Source: Bacteroidota bacterium (lineage in GTDB: Bacteria > Bacteroidota > Ignavibacteria > UBA10030 > F1-140-MAGs086). Taken from it: DNA of 16,502 nucleotides. Made by a program: the position numbers and the translations under genes. The stretch is from contig SXSO01000092.1 of NCBI GenBank assembly GCA_005792205.1, forward strand, positions 1 through 16,502, given 5' to 3'. Shown here piece by piece: positions 1-6,905 of this stretch. The number at the start of each line of letters is the position of its first letter. Within the stretch, counting starts at the first letter, position 1. A model generated the notes under the pieces. It was given only the letters and a program-made list of their open reading frames with translations, was not told the origin of the DNA and ran no database searches.

Positions 1-983
1 TCAAAAAAATATTTTAAACCTACATTTAAAACTGAACCATAAATTATAATAAGATGAATGACATAAATAAAAAGTGATTCGCTTCCAATGATTGTTGGGA
101 TTTTTGATTTGATGTGAATTTTCTGTTCAATGAAAAAAAGTAAAACCATCAACATTGTAATTACACTTGTTTTTCCAAATACAACAAGAGGATTTGTTTT
201 CCAAAAATCATGTGATGGATAAATATAAAATTGAATGTTTGAAAAAATGTATGATGATAATCCAATTATACTTACAAGTATAAAAAGTTTTTTCATAAAT
301 CTAATTGCATGTTCATGCTCTTTTTCTTCAATAAAGAAATATGAAAATATTACTCCTAACATTGTATATGCAGACCAAGGAAAAAGTGGAAACCATGAAA
401 GGAATTCGTAATTTATATATGAACCAAACCAAATAGGAAAGTTATCTTTTAATTTTAAATTGTAAATGATAGGAGAAATAAAAATTATAGTTGTTGCAAT
501 TGCAATAAGTGTGAAAGTGAATTTTTTTTCGTTTTTTATTAAGAGAACTAATAGTTGTAAAGTTAGCAAAGTTACAGCGATACATTGTAGAGCATCAACT
601 TGAAAAAAAGTTAGAATATCAATTTCTGTGCTTGCATAAACCAATCTTTTGAAATCATAATATGGAAGATGAAGTACATATCCCAAAAATATCAATCCAA
701 CAAAACGAAACATCCTTTTATAAATAGGAAAACCAAGTTCAGTATGATCTTCCCATTTTTTAAATGTTGCAATTCCAAATGCAACTCCACTTGAAAATAA
801 AAACATTGGTGCAGTTAATCCGTGAAATAAATCATGGATAAGAAACCAATTTTCTTCTTTTATATTTTTTTGTAAAAGTGCTTCAAAAGTATGTCCTTGT
901 AACATCAAAATTACAGCAAGAAATCTCAATATATCAACAAATAAATATCTTTCTCGTTTATGATGATAAGTGTGATGAATCAT
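1..983 (-). CDS. Membrane acyltransferase, DUF1624/HGSNAT-like (partial, 3' end outside window)
   Basis: This leftward reading frame opens with ATG at 983 and runs without a stop to base 1, so about 327 residues are visible and the C-terminus is missing. After a His-rich start (MIHHTYHHKR) comes RYLFVDILRFLAVILMLQGH, then a second conserved-looking block, FHGLTAPMFLFSSGVAFG, around residues 53-70. Many hydrophobic segments follow. This order (Arg/Asp/Arg in the first helix, a Gly-His, then an Ala-Pro-x-Phe-Leu-Phe-x-Ser-Gly helix) resembles the DUF1624/heparan-alpha-glucosaminide N-acetyltransferase family, polytopic proteins thought to move acyl groups across a membrane. A general acyltransferase-3 (OatA-like) membership is the main alternative. 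The substrate cannot be read from sequence. It lies 17 bases downstream of the fur-like gene and is probably the last visible member of the same transcript. Confidence 0.65.
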   Translation of the reverse strand, partial: MIHHTYHHKRERYLFVDILRFLAVILMLQGHTFEALLQKNIKEENWFLIHDLFHGLTAPMFLFSSGVAFGIATFKKWEDHTELGFPIYKRMFRFVGLIFLGYVLHLPYYDFKRLVYASTEIDILTFFQVDALQCIAVTLLTLQLLVLLIKNEKKFTFTLIAIATTIIFISPIIYNLKLKDNFPIWFGSYINYEFLSWFPLFPWSAYTMLGVIFSYFFIEEKEHEHAIRFMKKLFILVSIIGLSSYIFSNIQFYIYPSHDFWKTNPLVVFGKTSVITMLMVLLFFIEQKIHIKSKIPTIIGSESLFIYVIHLIIIYGSVLNVGLKYFF

Positions 984-1000
984 TTTTTATTTGTGAAGTT

Positions 1001-1435
1001 TTACTTCTGACATTTTTTGCAGTAACCAAAAATTTGGAAAGTTGAATTTTGTGGAACAAAGTTTTGTTTTTTACAAATATCTTTTTGTATAACTTCAATT
1101 TGTGGAAAAACAAATTCGATAATATCTCCGCAACCAAGACATATCAAATGATCATGACGGCTTCTACCAAATGCTTTTTCATAACGGGAAAGATTGTCAT
1201 TAAATCTATGTTTGAAAATTAAACCACAATTTACTAATACTTCAAGTGTGTTATAAATAGTTGCTCTTGAAACTTTTGATTTTTTAGATTTTAAAATTGC
1301 AAAAAGTTCATCTGCTTCAAAGTGTCCATTATAATTCATCGCAGCATTAAGCACTTCAAACCGTTCTTTTGTAACACGATAATTGTGTGATTTTAAATAT
1401 TCTTCAAGTTGTTCTTTTGCTTTGTCTTTATTCAC
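1001..1435 (-). CDS. Fur-family metal-responsive transcriptional regulator
   Basis: A 144-residue protein of normal Fur/PerR/Zur length. An N-terminal winged helix carries YRVTKERFEVL and the recognition-helix segment SRATIYNTLEVLVNCGLI (about 56-73). The dimerisation domain has HDHLICLGCGDIIEF, giving metal-site residues His94-Asp95-His96 and the first structural-zinc CxxC (Cys99/Cys102). The second CxxC is Cys139/Cys142 near the C-terminus. His38, Glu86 and Glu114 match other usual ligands by position. The Asn-His-x-Leu segment before the last CxxC instead reads Asn130-Ser131-Thr, so one usual ligand His is absent. The start is GTG at 1433-1435, one base after the stop of the SPOR gene; the next Met is too far inside the DNA-binding domain. 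Whether it senses iron, zinc, manganese or peroxide cannot be decided. It is probably cotranscribed with the nucleoside genes upstream. Confidence 0.92.
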   Translation of the reverse strand: MNKDKAKEQLEEYLKSHNYRVTKERFEVLNAAMNYNGHFEADELFAILKSKKSKVSRATIYNTLEVLVNCGLIFKHRFNDNLSRYEKAFGRSRHDHLICLGCGDIIEFVFPQIEVIQKDICKKQNFVPQNSTFQIFGYCKKCQK

Positions 1436-1436
1436 T

Positions 1437-1862
1437 TTAGTGCAAGTTTGTTTTTAGTGTGTCATTTTTAATTTCCAAATTTAAAGGTTTAATTGGAGGA
1501 TTTTTTCTAACTTTACATGGAACTACGTAAAGTTTTGGAAACCCTTTTTCTTTGAGTTTGGCGTATATTTTTTTCGCATCTTCATGATTTATAAAATCAC
1601 CAACTCGCACTTTGTAATTTGGAGAGTCAAAATCAATATAAATCCAATCATCGTTTATCAAAGTATCTACAGTATTTTTGTATTCATTTGCTTCTTCAAA
1701 ATTATCAGTAATGAAAAGCTGAATTCTAAATCCAGAAATTTTTTCTTCAATTATGGTTTTATTAGTTTCTACAGAAGATGAATCTATATTATTTAATGAA
1801 TCCAAATTTGATGCAAATAGATTTTGAACAAAAAATAAAATTGAAATAAAAAATAAATTCAT
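1437..1862 (-). CDS. Exported SPOR-domain protein
   Basis: A 141-residue protein with an N-terminal hydrophobic export signal (MNLFFISILFFVQNLFASN; possible cleavage after Ala17 or Ser18), then a polar linker to about residue 40. A SPOR-like domain spans about 42-118, recognisable by SGFRIQLF at its first strand, an Ala-rich helix (FEEANEYKNTV), then YKVRVGDFINHEDAKKIYAKL. SPOR domains bind denuded septal peptidoglycan, so this is likely a periplasmic cell-wall-associated protein. There is no other domain and no lipobox Cys. Its ATG overlaps the deoC stop as ATGA at 1859-1862, so it is probably translated with the nucleoside genes. I see no functional reason for that pairing. The family assignment is fairly secure, the role is not. 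Confidence 0.8.
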   Translation of the reverse strand: MNLFFISILFFVQNLFASNLDSLNNIDSSSVETNKTIIEEKISGFRIQLFITDNFEEANEYKNTVDTLINDDWIYIDFDSPNYKVRVGDFINHEDAKKIYAKLKEKGFPKLYVVPCKVRKNPPIKPLNLEIKNDTLKTNLH

Positions 1863-2527
1863 AATATTTTTTGTAATAATATACTAACTCCCGAACTTGT
1901 TCCAATACGACTTGCTCCATTTTGGATCATTTTAATTACATCATCGTAAGTTTTAATTCCACCACTTGCTTTGACGCCAATATTTTCTCCAACAATTTTT
2001 TTCATCAAAATTATATCTTCAACTTTTGCTCCTCCAGTTGAAAATCCGGTAGATGTTTTTACAAAATCAACTCTGCAATTTTTTGCAATATTACAAATCA
2101 CAATTTTTTCTTCTTCATTCAATAAACAAGTTTCGATTATTGTTTTTACAAGTACATTTTCGTTATGAGCAAGTTCGCAAATTTTTTGAATATCGTTTTT
2201 TACAAATTCCAAATCATTTGATTTAAATCTTCCAATATTTATCACCATGTCAATTTCATTTGCTCCATTTTGAATTGCTATTTTTGTTTCAAAGGTTTTT
2301 GCTTTTGTATCCATTGCTCCAAGTGGAAATCCAACAACTGAACAAATTTTTATTTTTGAATTATCTCCCAAAAATTTTTTACACAGAGAAACATAACTTG
2401 AATTTACGCAAACAGAAAAAAAATTGAATTCAATAGCATCAAGACAAAGCTTTTCAATATCGTGAGTTGTGGCATCCGATTTTAAATTTGTGTGATCTAT
2501 AAATTGAGCGAGTTCAAAAGTTGTCAT
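1859..2527 (-). CDS. deoC: Deoxyribose-phosphate aldolase
   Basis: DeoC cleaves 2-deoxy-D-ribose 5-phosphate to D-glyceraldehyde 3-phosphate and acetaldehyde in the cytosol, the last step of deoxynucleoside breakdown. At 222 residues it is the compact form of this TIM-barrel aldolase. The N-terminus has IDHTNLK, typical of the family. The Asp in EIDMVINIG (Asp93, equivalent to E. coli Asp102), the Schiff-base Lys in DFVKTSTGFSTGGA (Lys157, equivalent to Lys167) and the activating Lys in GVKASGGIK (Lys186, equivalent to Lys201) are all present, so an active enzyme is expected. It overlaps the aminotransferase upstream (ATGA, 2524-2527) and the SPOR gene downstream (ATGA, 1859-1862). The purine nucleoside phosphorylase two genes upstream yields deoxyribose 1-phosphate, which needs a phosphopentomutase, not seen here, to become the DeoC substrate. 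Confidence 0.96.
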   Translation of the reverse strand: MTTFELAQFIDHTNLKSDATTHDIEKLCLDAIEFNFFSVCVNSSYVSLCKKFLGDNSKIKICSVVGFPLGAMDTKAKTFETKIAIQNGANEIDMVINIGRFKSNDLEFVKNDIQKICELAHNENVLVKTIIETCLLNEEEKIVICNIAKNCRVDFVKTSTGFSTGGAKVEDIILMKKIVGENIGVKASGGIKTYDDVIKMIQNGASRIGTSSGVSILLQKIL

Positions 2528-3675
2528 AAATTTTTTGAAAAAAATTGTTGCATTTTTTGTAATGATTTTCCAATATTTATTTTAATTTTACATTCTAAAA
2601 GTGTATTTTCAATTGCTGCAATAATTGAGAAAGCATCAAATCTATCGTAATATCCAAGATGCGATATGCGAATTATTTTTCCTTTTAAATTATCTTGACC
2701 ATCTGCAATTGTGATTTTATATTTGTATTTTAAAACGTTGTGAAATTTTTCCAAGTTTTTTTTGTTGACTGAAATTTTTTTTGGCAAATAAACTGCTGTC
2801 ATTGAGTTAGAAGGTGATTTAGAAAAAAGTTTTAATCCCAAATTTTTACAACCAATTCTAATTCCTTTGGCAATGATGGAATGCTCTTTCCAAATTTTTT
2901 CAATTGTCTCTTCACACATATTTTTCAATGCTAAATCTAAACCACAGAGAGTTGTGATTGTAGGAGTCCAAGGTGTTTCGTTTTCAAAAAAATGGTTTTT
3001 GTAGAAATTCAAATTAAAATAAAATTTTGGAAGCAAAGATTTTTTTTGGAAAGCAGTTTTACTTGCTGCAATAAATGAAATTCCGGGAGGTGTGCGAAAC
3101 CCTTTTTGACTTGATGCAATAAGAATATCAATTTCCCATTTATCCATTTGTAATTCAATTGCTCCAACTGAAGAAATACCATCTACAACAATTAGCATTT
3201 TTGAATTTTGGTTTATGATTTTAGAAATCTTTTCCAAATCAATTACAGTTCCTGTTGAAGTTTCATTTTGAGTTAAAAAAATCGCTTTTGAATTTGGAAA
3301 TTTTTTAATTGCATTTAATATAATTTTTGAAGTTAAAATATTTCCCCAATCAATTTTTATTTCGTGAGTTTGAAGCCCAAACGCAGAACAAATTTTTCCC
3401 CATCTTTCTCCGAACTTTCCTCCATTTACAAAAATTATTTCATCATTTTTTGAAAAAAAATTTTGAACAGCACATTCCATTGCTCCAGTTCCTGAACTTG
3501 TCAAAAGCCAAACTTGATTTTTTGTTTTAAAAATTTGCTGCAAATATTTACTAACTCTTTGAAAAATTTCTTGAAACTCTTTATGGCGATGATGTAAAAT
3601 TGGCTTTGCCATTTCAAGCATTATTTCTTCGGGAATTGGAGTTGGTCCCGGAGTAAATAGTCGTTTTTTATACAT
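2524..3675 (-). CDS. Class V PLP aminotransferase (serine-pyruvate/alanine-glyoxylate type)
   Basis: A 383-residue, full-length fold-type I PLP enzyme. The N-terminus reads LFTPGPTPIPEEI, with HHRHKEF shortly after, both hallmarks of the alanine-glyoxylate/serine-pyruvate aminotransferase branch (the same branch as the so-called soluble hydrogenase small subunit). TSSGTGAMECA (59-69) binds the cofactor phosphate, Asp165 in VVDGISSVGA contacts the pyridine nitrogen, and Lys191 in SSQKGF is the Schiff-base Lys. LTQNETSTG (134-142) is also typical. Substrate choice among alanine, serine and glyoxylate or another 2-oxo acid cannot be settled. It sits between the purine nucleoside phosphorylase (8-base overlap, 3668-3675) and deoC (4-base overlap), an unexpected place for an amino acid enzyme. 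The region after about residue 270 is less conserved to my eye but uninterrupted. Confidence 0.88.
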   Translation of the reverse strand: MYKKRLFTPGPTPIPEEIMLEMAKPILHHRHKEFQEIFQRVSKYLQQIFKTKNQVWLLTSSGTGAMECAVQNFFSKNDEIIFVNGGKFGERWGKICSAFGLQTHEIKIDWGNILTSKIILNAIKKFPNSKAIFLTQNETSTGTVIDLEKISKIINQNSKMLIVVDGISSVGAIELQMDKWEIDILIASSQKGFRTPPGISFIAASKTAFQKKSLLPKFYFNLNFYKNHFFENETPWTPTITTLCGLDLALKNMCEETIEKIWKEHSIIAKGIRIGCKNLGLKLFSKSPSNSMTAVYLPKKISVNKKNLEKFHNVLKYKYKITIADGQDNLKGKIIRISHLGYYDRFDAFSIIAAIENTLLECKIKINIGKSLQKMQQFFSKNL

Positions 3676-4462
3676 TTATAGTTTCAATTATTTTTGTAAT
3701 AAGTTTTTCAAATTGATGTTTTACTTTATTTCCTGTTTCAGTAACTTCTTTGTGTGAAAGTTTTTTAGATGAAATTCCAGTTGCTAAATTTGTTATGCAA
3801 GAAATCCCTAAAACTTTTATTCCCAAATTTACTGCAAGTATAACTTCATTTACAGTTGACATTCCAACAGCATCAGCACCAATTTTTTTAAACATTTGAA
3901 TTTCGCTTGCCGTTTCGTAACTTGGTCCTGTAACTCCAATGTAAGTTCCTTTTTGTAATTTTATTTTTAATTTAATAGCAGAAGTTTCAGCAATTTTTTT
4001 TAAGTTTTCATCATACGATTTTTTTTGGAAATTTTTTTTTTCCAAATTTTGAATTGGATTTAAAAAAGTCAAATTTATATGATCGTTTATCAGCATTAAA
4101 TCTCCCGGAGAAAAAAAATTATTTATTCCTCCGCTTGCATTTGTTATTATTAAAGTTTTTATTCCAATTTCTTTCGCAAAGTAAATTGGAAATAAAACAT
4201 TTTCTAAAATCCCACTTTCGTAATAATGAACTCTTCCTTGAAATGCAAGAATAGGAATATTTTTTATTTTTCCAAAAATAATTTTTCCACCATGTCCTTC
4301 CACATTTGATTTTGGATAATTTGGAATTTCAGATGTATTTAAAATATTTTTTTGTGAAAAATTTTCTGCAAATGTTCCAAGTCCTGAACCAAGTATTATT
4401 CCAATTTTTGGTTTGAGTGAAGTTTTTTGCTCAACAAATTTTACAGTTTCTAAAAGTTTCAT
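3668..4462 (-). CDS. Purine nucleoside phosphorylase, trimeric (inosine/guanosine) type
   Basis: This enzyme phosphorolyses purine nucleosides and deoxynucleosides to the free base plus (deoxy)ribose 1-phosphate. With the ATG at 4460-4462 it has 264 residues, normal for the low-molecular-mass homotrimeric family. Visible motifs are GIILGSGLG (22-29, phosphate binding), EGHGGK, GRVHYYES (76-83), TNASGGIN (108-114), GPSYETASEI (179-188, with the purine-contacting Glu183), GMSTVNE (200-206) and ITNLATG, with the base-binding Asn225. A TTG at 4463-4465 is in frame just upstream, but the ATG overlaps the transporter stop as TGATG and is the better start. The C-terminal end overlaps the aminotransferase gene by eight bases. 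The trimeric family generally prefers inosine and guanosine over adenosine. Confidence 0.95.
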   Translation of the reverse strand: MKLLETVKFVEQKTSLKPKIGIILGSGLGTFAENFSQKNILNTSEIPNYPKSNVEGHGGKIIFGKIKNIPILAFQGRVHYYESGILENVLFPIYFAKEIGIKTLIITNASGGINNFFSPGDLMLINDHINLTFLNPIQNLEKKNFQKKSYDENLKKIAETSAIKLKIKLQKGTYIGVTGPSYETASEIQMFKKIGADAVGMSTVNEVILAVNLGIKVLGISCITNLATGISSKKLSHKEVTETGNKVKHQFEKLITKIIETINV

Positions 4463-5802
4463 CAATTATAAAAAATTCCTCCAATAGTTGCGGTAAGAAG
4501 CGTTGTAAGAGTTCCTCCAAGAACTGCTTTCATTCCAAGTTGTGCAATATCTTTTTTTCGTTCAGGAGCCATCGGACTAATTCCACCAATTTGAATTGCG
4601 ATTGAAGAAAAATTTGCAAAACCACACAAAGCATAAGTTGCCATCATAGTTGTTTTTTCGCCAATTTTTCCAGTTTGAATTAAATGGCTCAAATCCCAAT
4701 ACGCAACAAACTCATTTAAAACAATTTTTGTTCCAATTAAACTTCCAAAATTTAGAGCATCGTTCAATGGAACTCCAATTGCAAACGCTACAAATTGAAA
4801 TATAAGTCCAAACAAAAGTTCCATACTTAATGGTTTTCCGAAAGTTGTTTTGAAATACTCGTTTATGTGAAAAACATCTCCACTCCAAATTAAAATTGCA
4901 TTTAACATTGTTATCAAAGCAATAAATGCAAGTAACATTCCACCAACATTTAAAGCAAGTTGAAGCCCATCACTTGCTCCACTTGCTGCTGCTTCTACAA
5001 TGTTTGACGCATTTTTTTCAACTTTGATTTTTACATTGCCTTTTGTTTTTGGTTCTTCTGTTTCTGGATAAATTATTTTTGAAATTGCAAGTCCTGCTGG
5101 TGCCGCCATTACACTTGCTGCCAATAATTGCACAGCAAATTTTATTTGTGCAACATCAATTGATTGATTATTTGCGTCTGCAAATGATTGACCAAGCATT
5201 TGAATATATGCTGCCATAACACCTCCTGCAATTGTTGCCATTCCACCAACCATAATTGTATAAAGCTCAGATTGTGTCATTGTAGAAATATAAGGACGAA
5301 TGAGAAGTGGCGCTTCTGTTTGTCCAACAAAAATATTTGCCGTATTTGAAAGTGATTCTGCTCCACTTGTTCCCATTAGTTTTGTCATAACAAATGCCAT
5401 TCCTTGAACAACTTTTTGTAAAACTCCAAGATAATATAAAATTGAAGTCAATGATGAAACAAAAATTATTGTTGGTAAAACTTGAAATGCAAAAAAGAAT
5501 CCTATACTTTCGCTTCCATTATTTATTGCAAGTTTTCCAAAAACAAACTTTGCTCCTTCTGTTGTGTAATTTAACAAATTCACAATTCCCTTTCCAATTC
5601 CTTCTATAATTATTTTTGGAATTGCAAGTGGAAAGAAAATTCCTGTGAAAGATTCACTAAATAAAATTAGAACAGCAAAAATGATTTGCAATAAAAGTCC
5701 AACTCCAACAAGTTTCCAATTTATTTTTTTCTTATTATTAGATGATAAAAATGCAATTCCAATAATTACAAAGATTCCTAAAAGTCCACGAATAATATCC
5801 AT
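4462..5802 (-). CDS. Concentrative nucleoside transporter (CNT/NupC family)
   Basis: A 446-residue polytopic inner-membrane protein of the CNT family, which imports nucleosides by H+ or Na+ symport. Key marks are the re-entrant-loop segment GQTEAPLL (160-167) with nucleoside-contacting Gln161 and Glu163, and GTKIVLNEFVAY (357-368), the CNT signature Gly-x-Lys-x3-Asn-Glu-Phe-Val-Ala, where Asn363 and Glu364 line the site. The C-terminal CGFANFSSIAIQIGG is also typical. A hydrophilic loop (about 246-268: ETEEPKTKGNVKIKVEKN) divides the protein. The start is ATG at 5800-5802, 27 bases after tdk. Its stop overlaps the next gene as TGATG. Neighbouring salvage enzymes for both purines and pyrimidines suggest a broad-range importer, but specificity and coupling ion cannot be read reliably. 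Confidence 0.94.
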   Translation of the reverse strand: MDIIRGLLGIFVIIGIAFLSSNNKKKINWKLVGVGLLLQIIFAVLILFSESFTGIFFPLAIPKIIIEGIGKGIVNLLNYTTEGAKFVFGKLAINNGSESIGFFFAFQVLPTIIFVSSLTSILYYLGVLQKVVQGMAFVMTKLMGTSGAESLSNTANIFVGQTEAPLLIRPYISTMTQSELYTIMVGGMATIAGGVMAAYIQMLGQSFADANNQSIDVAQIKFAVQLLAASVMAAPAGLAISKIIYPETEEPKTKGNVKIKVEKNASNIVEAAASGASDGLQLALNVGGMLLAFIALITMLNAILIWSGDVFHINEYFKTTFGKPLSMELLFGLIFQFVAFAIGVPLNDALNFGSLIGTKIVLNEFVAYWDLSHLIQTGKIGEKTTMMATYALCGFANFSSIAIQIGGISPMAPERKKDIAQLGMKAVLGGTLTTLLTATIGGIFYN

Positions 5803-5829
5803 AAGTTTAAGTTTAATTTTTTTTAAAAA

Positions 5830-6399
5830 TTATTTTGGTGCTACAAAACATTTACGACACCTTGCTTCATACATATCTTTTGATCCAATTACAACTCTTT
5901 CTTTTACGTCATAAATTCGTTGGGTTCTATTTGCGGGACTTCCACACACAACACAAATGGCAAGCGTTTTTGTTATATATTCTGCAATTGAAAGAAGTTG
6001 TGGAATTGGTTCAAAAGATTTTGCTTTATAGTCCTGATCAAGTCCTGCAACAATTACTCTTTTTCCACCGTTTGCAAGTTCTTCACATACATCAACTAAA
6101 TTCATTTTAAAAAATTGTGCTTCATCAATTCCAACAACATGTGCATTTTTTGCTCTTTGTAAAATTTCAAATGCATCATCCACAACAATTGAAGGAAATG
6201 ATTGTTCACTATGAGAAACTATGTGAGTTGAACTGTATCTATTGTCAATTCTTGGTTTGTATATTTCCACAGTTTGTTTTGCGATTTGTGCTCTTCGTAA
6301 TCTACGAATTAGTTCTTCAGTTTTTCCACTGTACATACAACCACAAATTATTTCTATCCATCCTGTTTTATCTGACGTATTATATTTTAAAATTTCCAT
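5830..6399 (-). CDS. tdk: Thymidine kinase, type II
   Basis: This kinase phosphorylates thymidine and deoxyuridine with ATP, the first step of thymidine salvage to dTMP. It is a 189-residue protein, normal for type II (human TK1-like) enzymes. The P-loop is GCMYSGKTEEL (20-30, with Lys26 and Thr27). Asp92-Glu93 in GIDEAQFF gives the Walker B and the catalytic Glu. GLDQDYKAKSFEPIP follows at about 119-133. The structural zinc site is complete with Cys149/Cys152 (CVVC) and Cys181/Cys184 (CRKC). The lasso region includes RTQRIYD. The start is ATG at 6397-6399, 10 bases after the cdd stop. With cdd, whose deoxyuridine product is a Tdk substrate, it forms the pyrimidine half of the cluster. dTTP feedback is known for the family but not tested here. 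Confidence 0.97.
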   Translation of the reverse strand: MEILKYNTSDKTGWIEIICGCMYSGKTEELIRRLRRAQIAKQTVEIYKPRIDNRYSSTHIVSHSEQSFPSIVVDDAFEILQRAKNAHVVGIDEAQFFKMNLVDVCEELANGGKRVIVAGLDQDYKAKSFEPIPQLLSIAEYITKTLAICVVCGSPANRTQRIYDVKERVVIGSKDMYEARCRKCFVAPK

Positions 6400-6409
6400 T
6401 TTATATTTT

Positions 6410-6811
6410 TTATTTTAAATGCTCTTTTCCAAAAGCAAAAGGTAAAAGTTTTTTTGAATTTAATTTTTTAGTTTTTTTTTCTGAATTGATTAAAATGATT
6501 TCCGAATTTATTGCTAAATCAAAAATTACTTGACGACATGCTCCACAAGGAGGAAGAAATTTTTTTTTATCGGTTGAAATTGCAATTGCATAAATTTGAT
6601 TTTCACCTTCTGATATTGCTTTGAAAAGTGCAACGCGTTCAGCACATATTGTAAGTGAATAAGAAGGATTTTCTATATTTGTTCCACTAAAAATTTTTCC
6701 TGATTTTGTTAGAACTGCTGCACCAACTCTAAAATTGGAATACATTGAAAGAGAAAAGTTTTTACTCTGAATAGCAATTTCGCACAAATTTTTAAATTCT
6801 TCTTTTGTCAT
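6410..6811 (-). CDS. cdd: Cytidine deaminase
   Basis: Hydrolytic deamination of cytidine and deoxycytidine to uridine and deoxyuridine. At 133 residues it matches the small homotetrameric Cdd family. Visible motifs are YSNFRVGAAV (24-33, substrate pocket), GTNIENPSY (43-51), the zinc/catalytic Cys56-Ala57-Glu58 in TICAERVA, and PPCGACRQV (87-95), where Cys89 and Cys92 complete the zinc site as in the three-Cys tetrameric enzymes. The ATG at 6809-6811 gives a sensible N-terminus. It is the first gene of the leftward unit, facing the divergent gap. A run of nine T (nine A in the coding strand) at 6472-6480 lies within the C-terminal codons, but the frame is intact. Confidence 0.96.
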   Translation of the reverse strand: MTKEEFKNLCEIAIQSKNFSLSMYSNFRVGAAVLTKSGKIFSGTNIENPSYSLTICAERVALFKAISEGENQIYAIAISTDKKKFLPPCGACRQVIFDLAINSEIILINSEKKTKKLNSKKLLPFAFGKEHLK

Positions 6812-6905
6812 TTTTTGAAAGAAAATATATTGAAATGAATTTTTATTTTATTATTTATTTTTAAAATATTTTTGTTTTATTTTTATCTTTCGTATTATTT
6901 TTAAG
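6812..6905. promoter_or_regulatory. Divergent intergenic region, probable promoters for both transcription units
   Basis: These 94 bases separate the first gene of the leftward unit (cdd) from the first gene of the rightward unit. Only about nine of them are G or C. Both units must be transcribed from here or from further inside the neighbouring genes, so promoters are inferred from position. TATCTTTC at 6884-6891 differs by one base from the Bacteroidota -7 form TAnnTTTG, and TATATTTT facing cdd sits around 6822-6829, but neither has a convincing TTTG box at the expected 19-21 base spacing. A 10-base palindrome, AAAATATTTT, lies at 6863-6872. I see no Fur-box-like inverted repeat. Confidence 0.45.

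Noticed and set aside
4463..4465. TTG as the start codon of the purine nucleoside phosphorylase gene
   Set aside because: The next codon is ATG (4460-4462), which overlaps the transporter stop as TGATG; it adds no conserved residue to start one codon earlier at TTG.
6117..6533. 138-codon open frame on the plus strand over tdk and cdd
   Set aside because: It is antisense to two certain enzymes, is rich in Phe, Leu, Cys and Tyr as expected for an antisense frame, and has no family signature.
6863..6872. AAAATATTTT palindrome as a regulator operator
   Set aside because: A 10-base A/T palindrome is easily produced by chance in a region with about nine G/C in 94 bases, and no second copy is evident.
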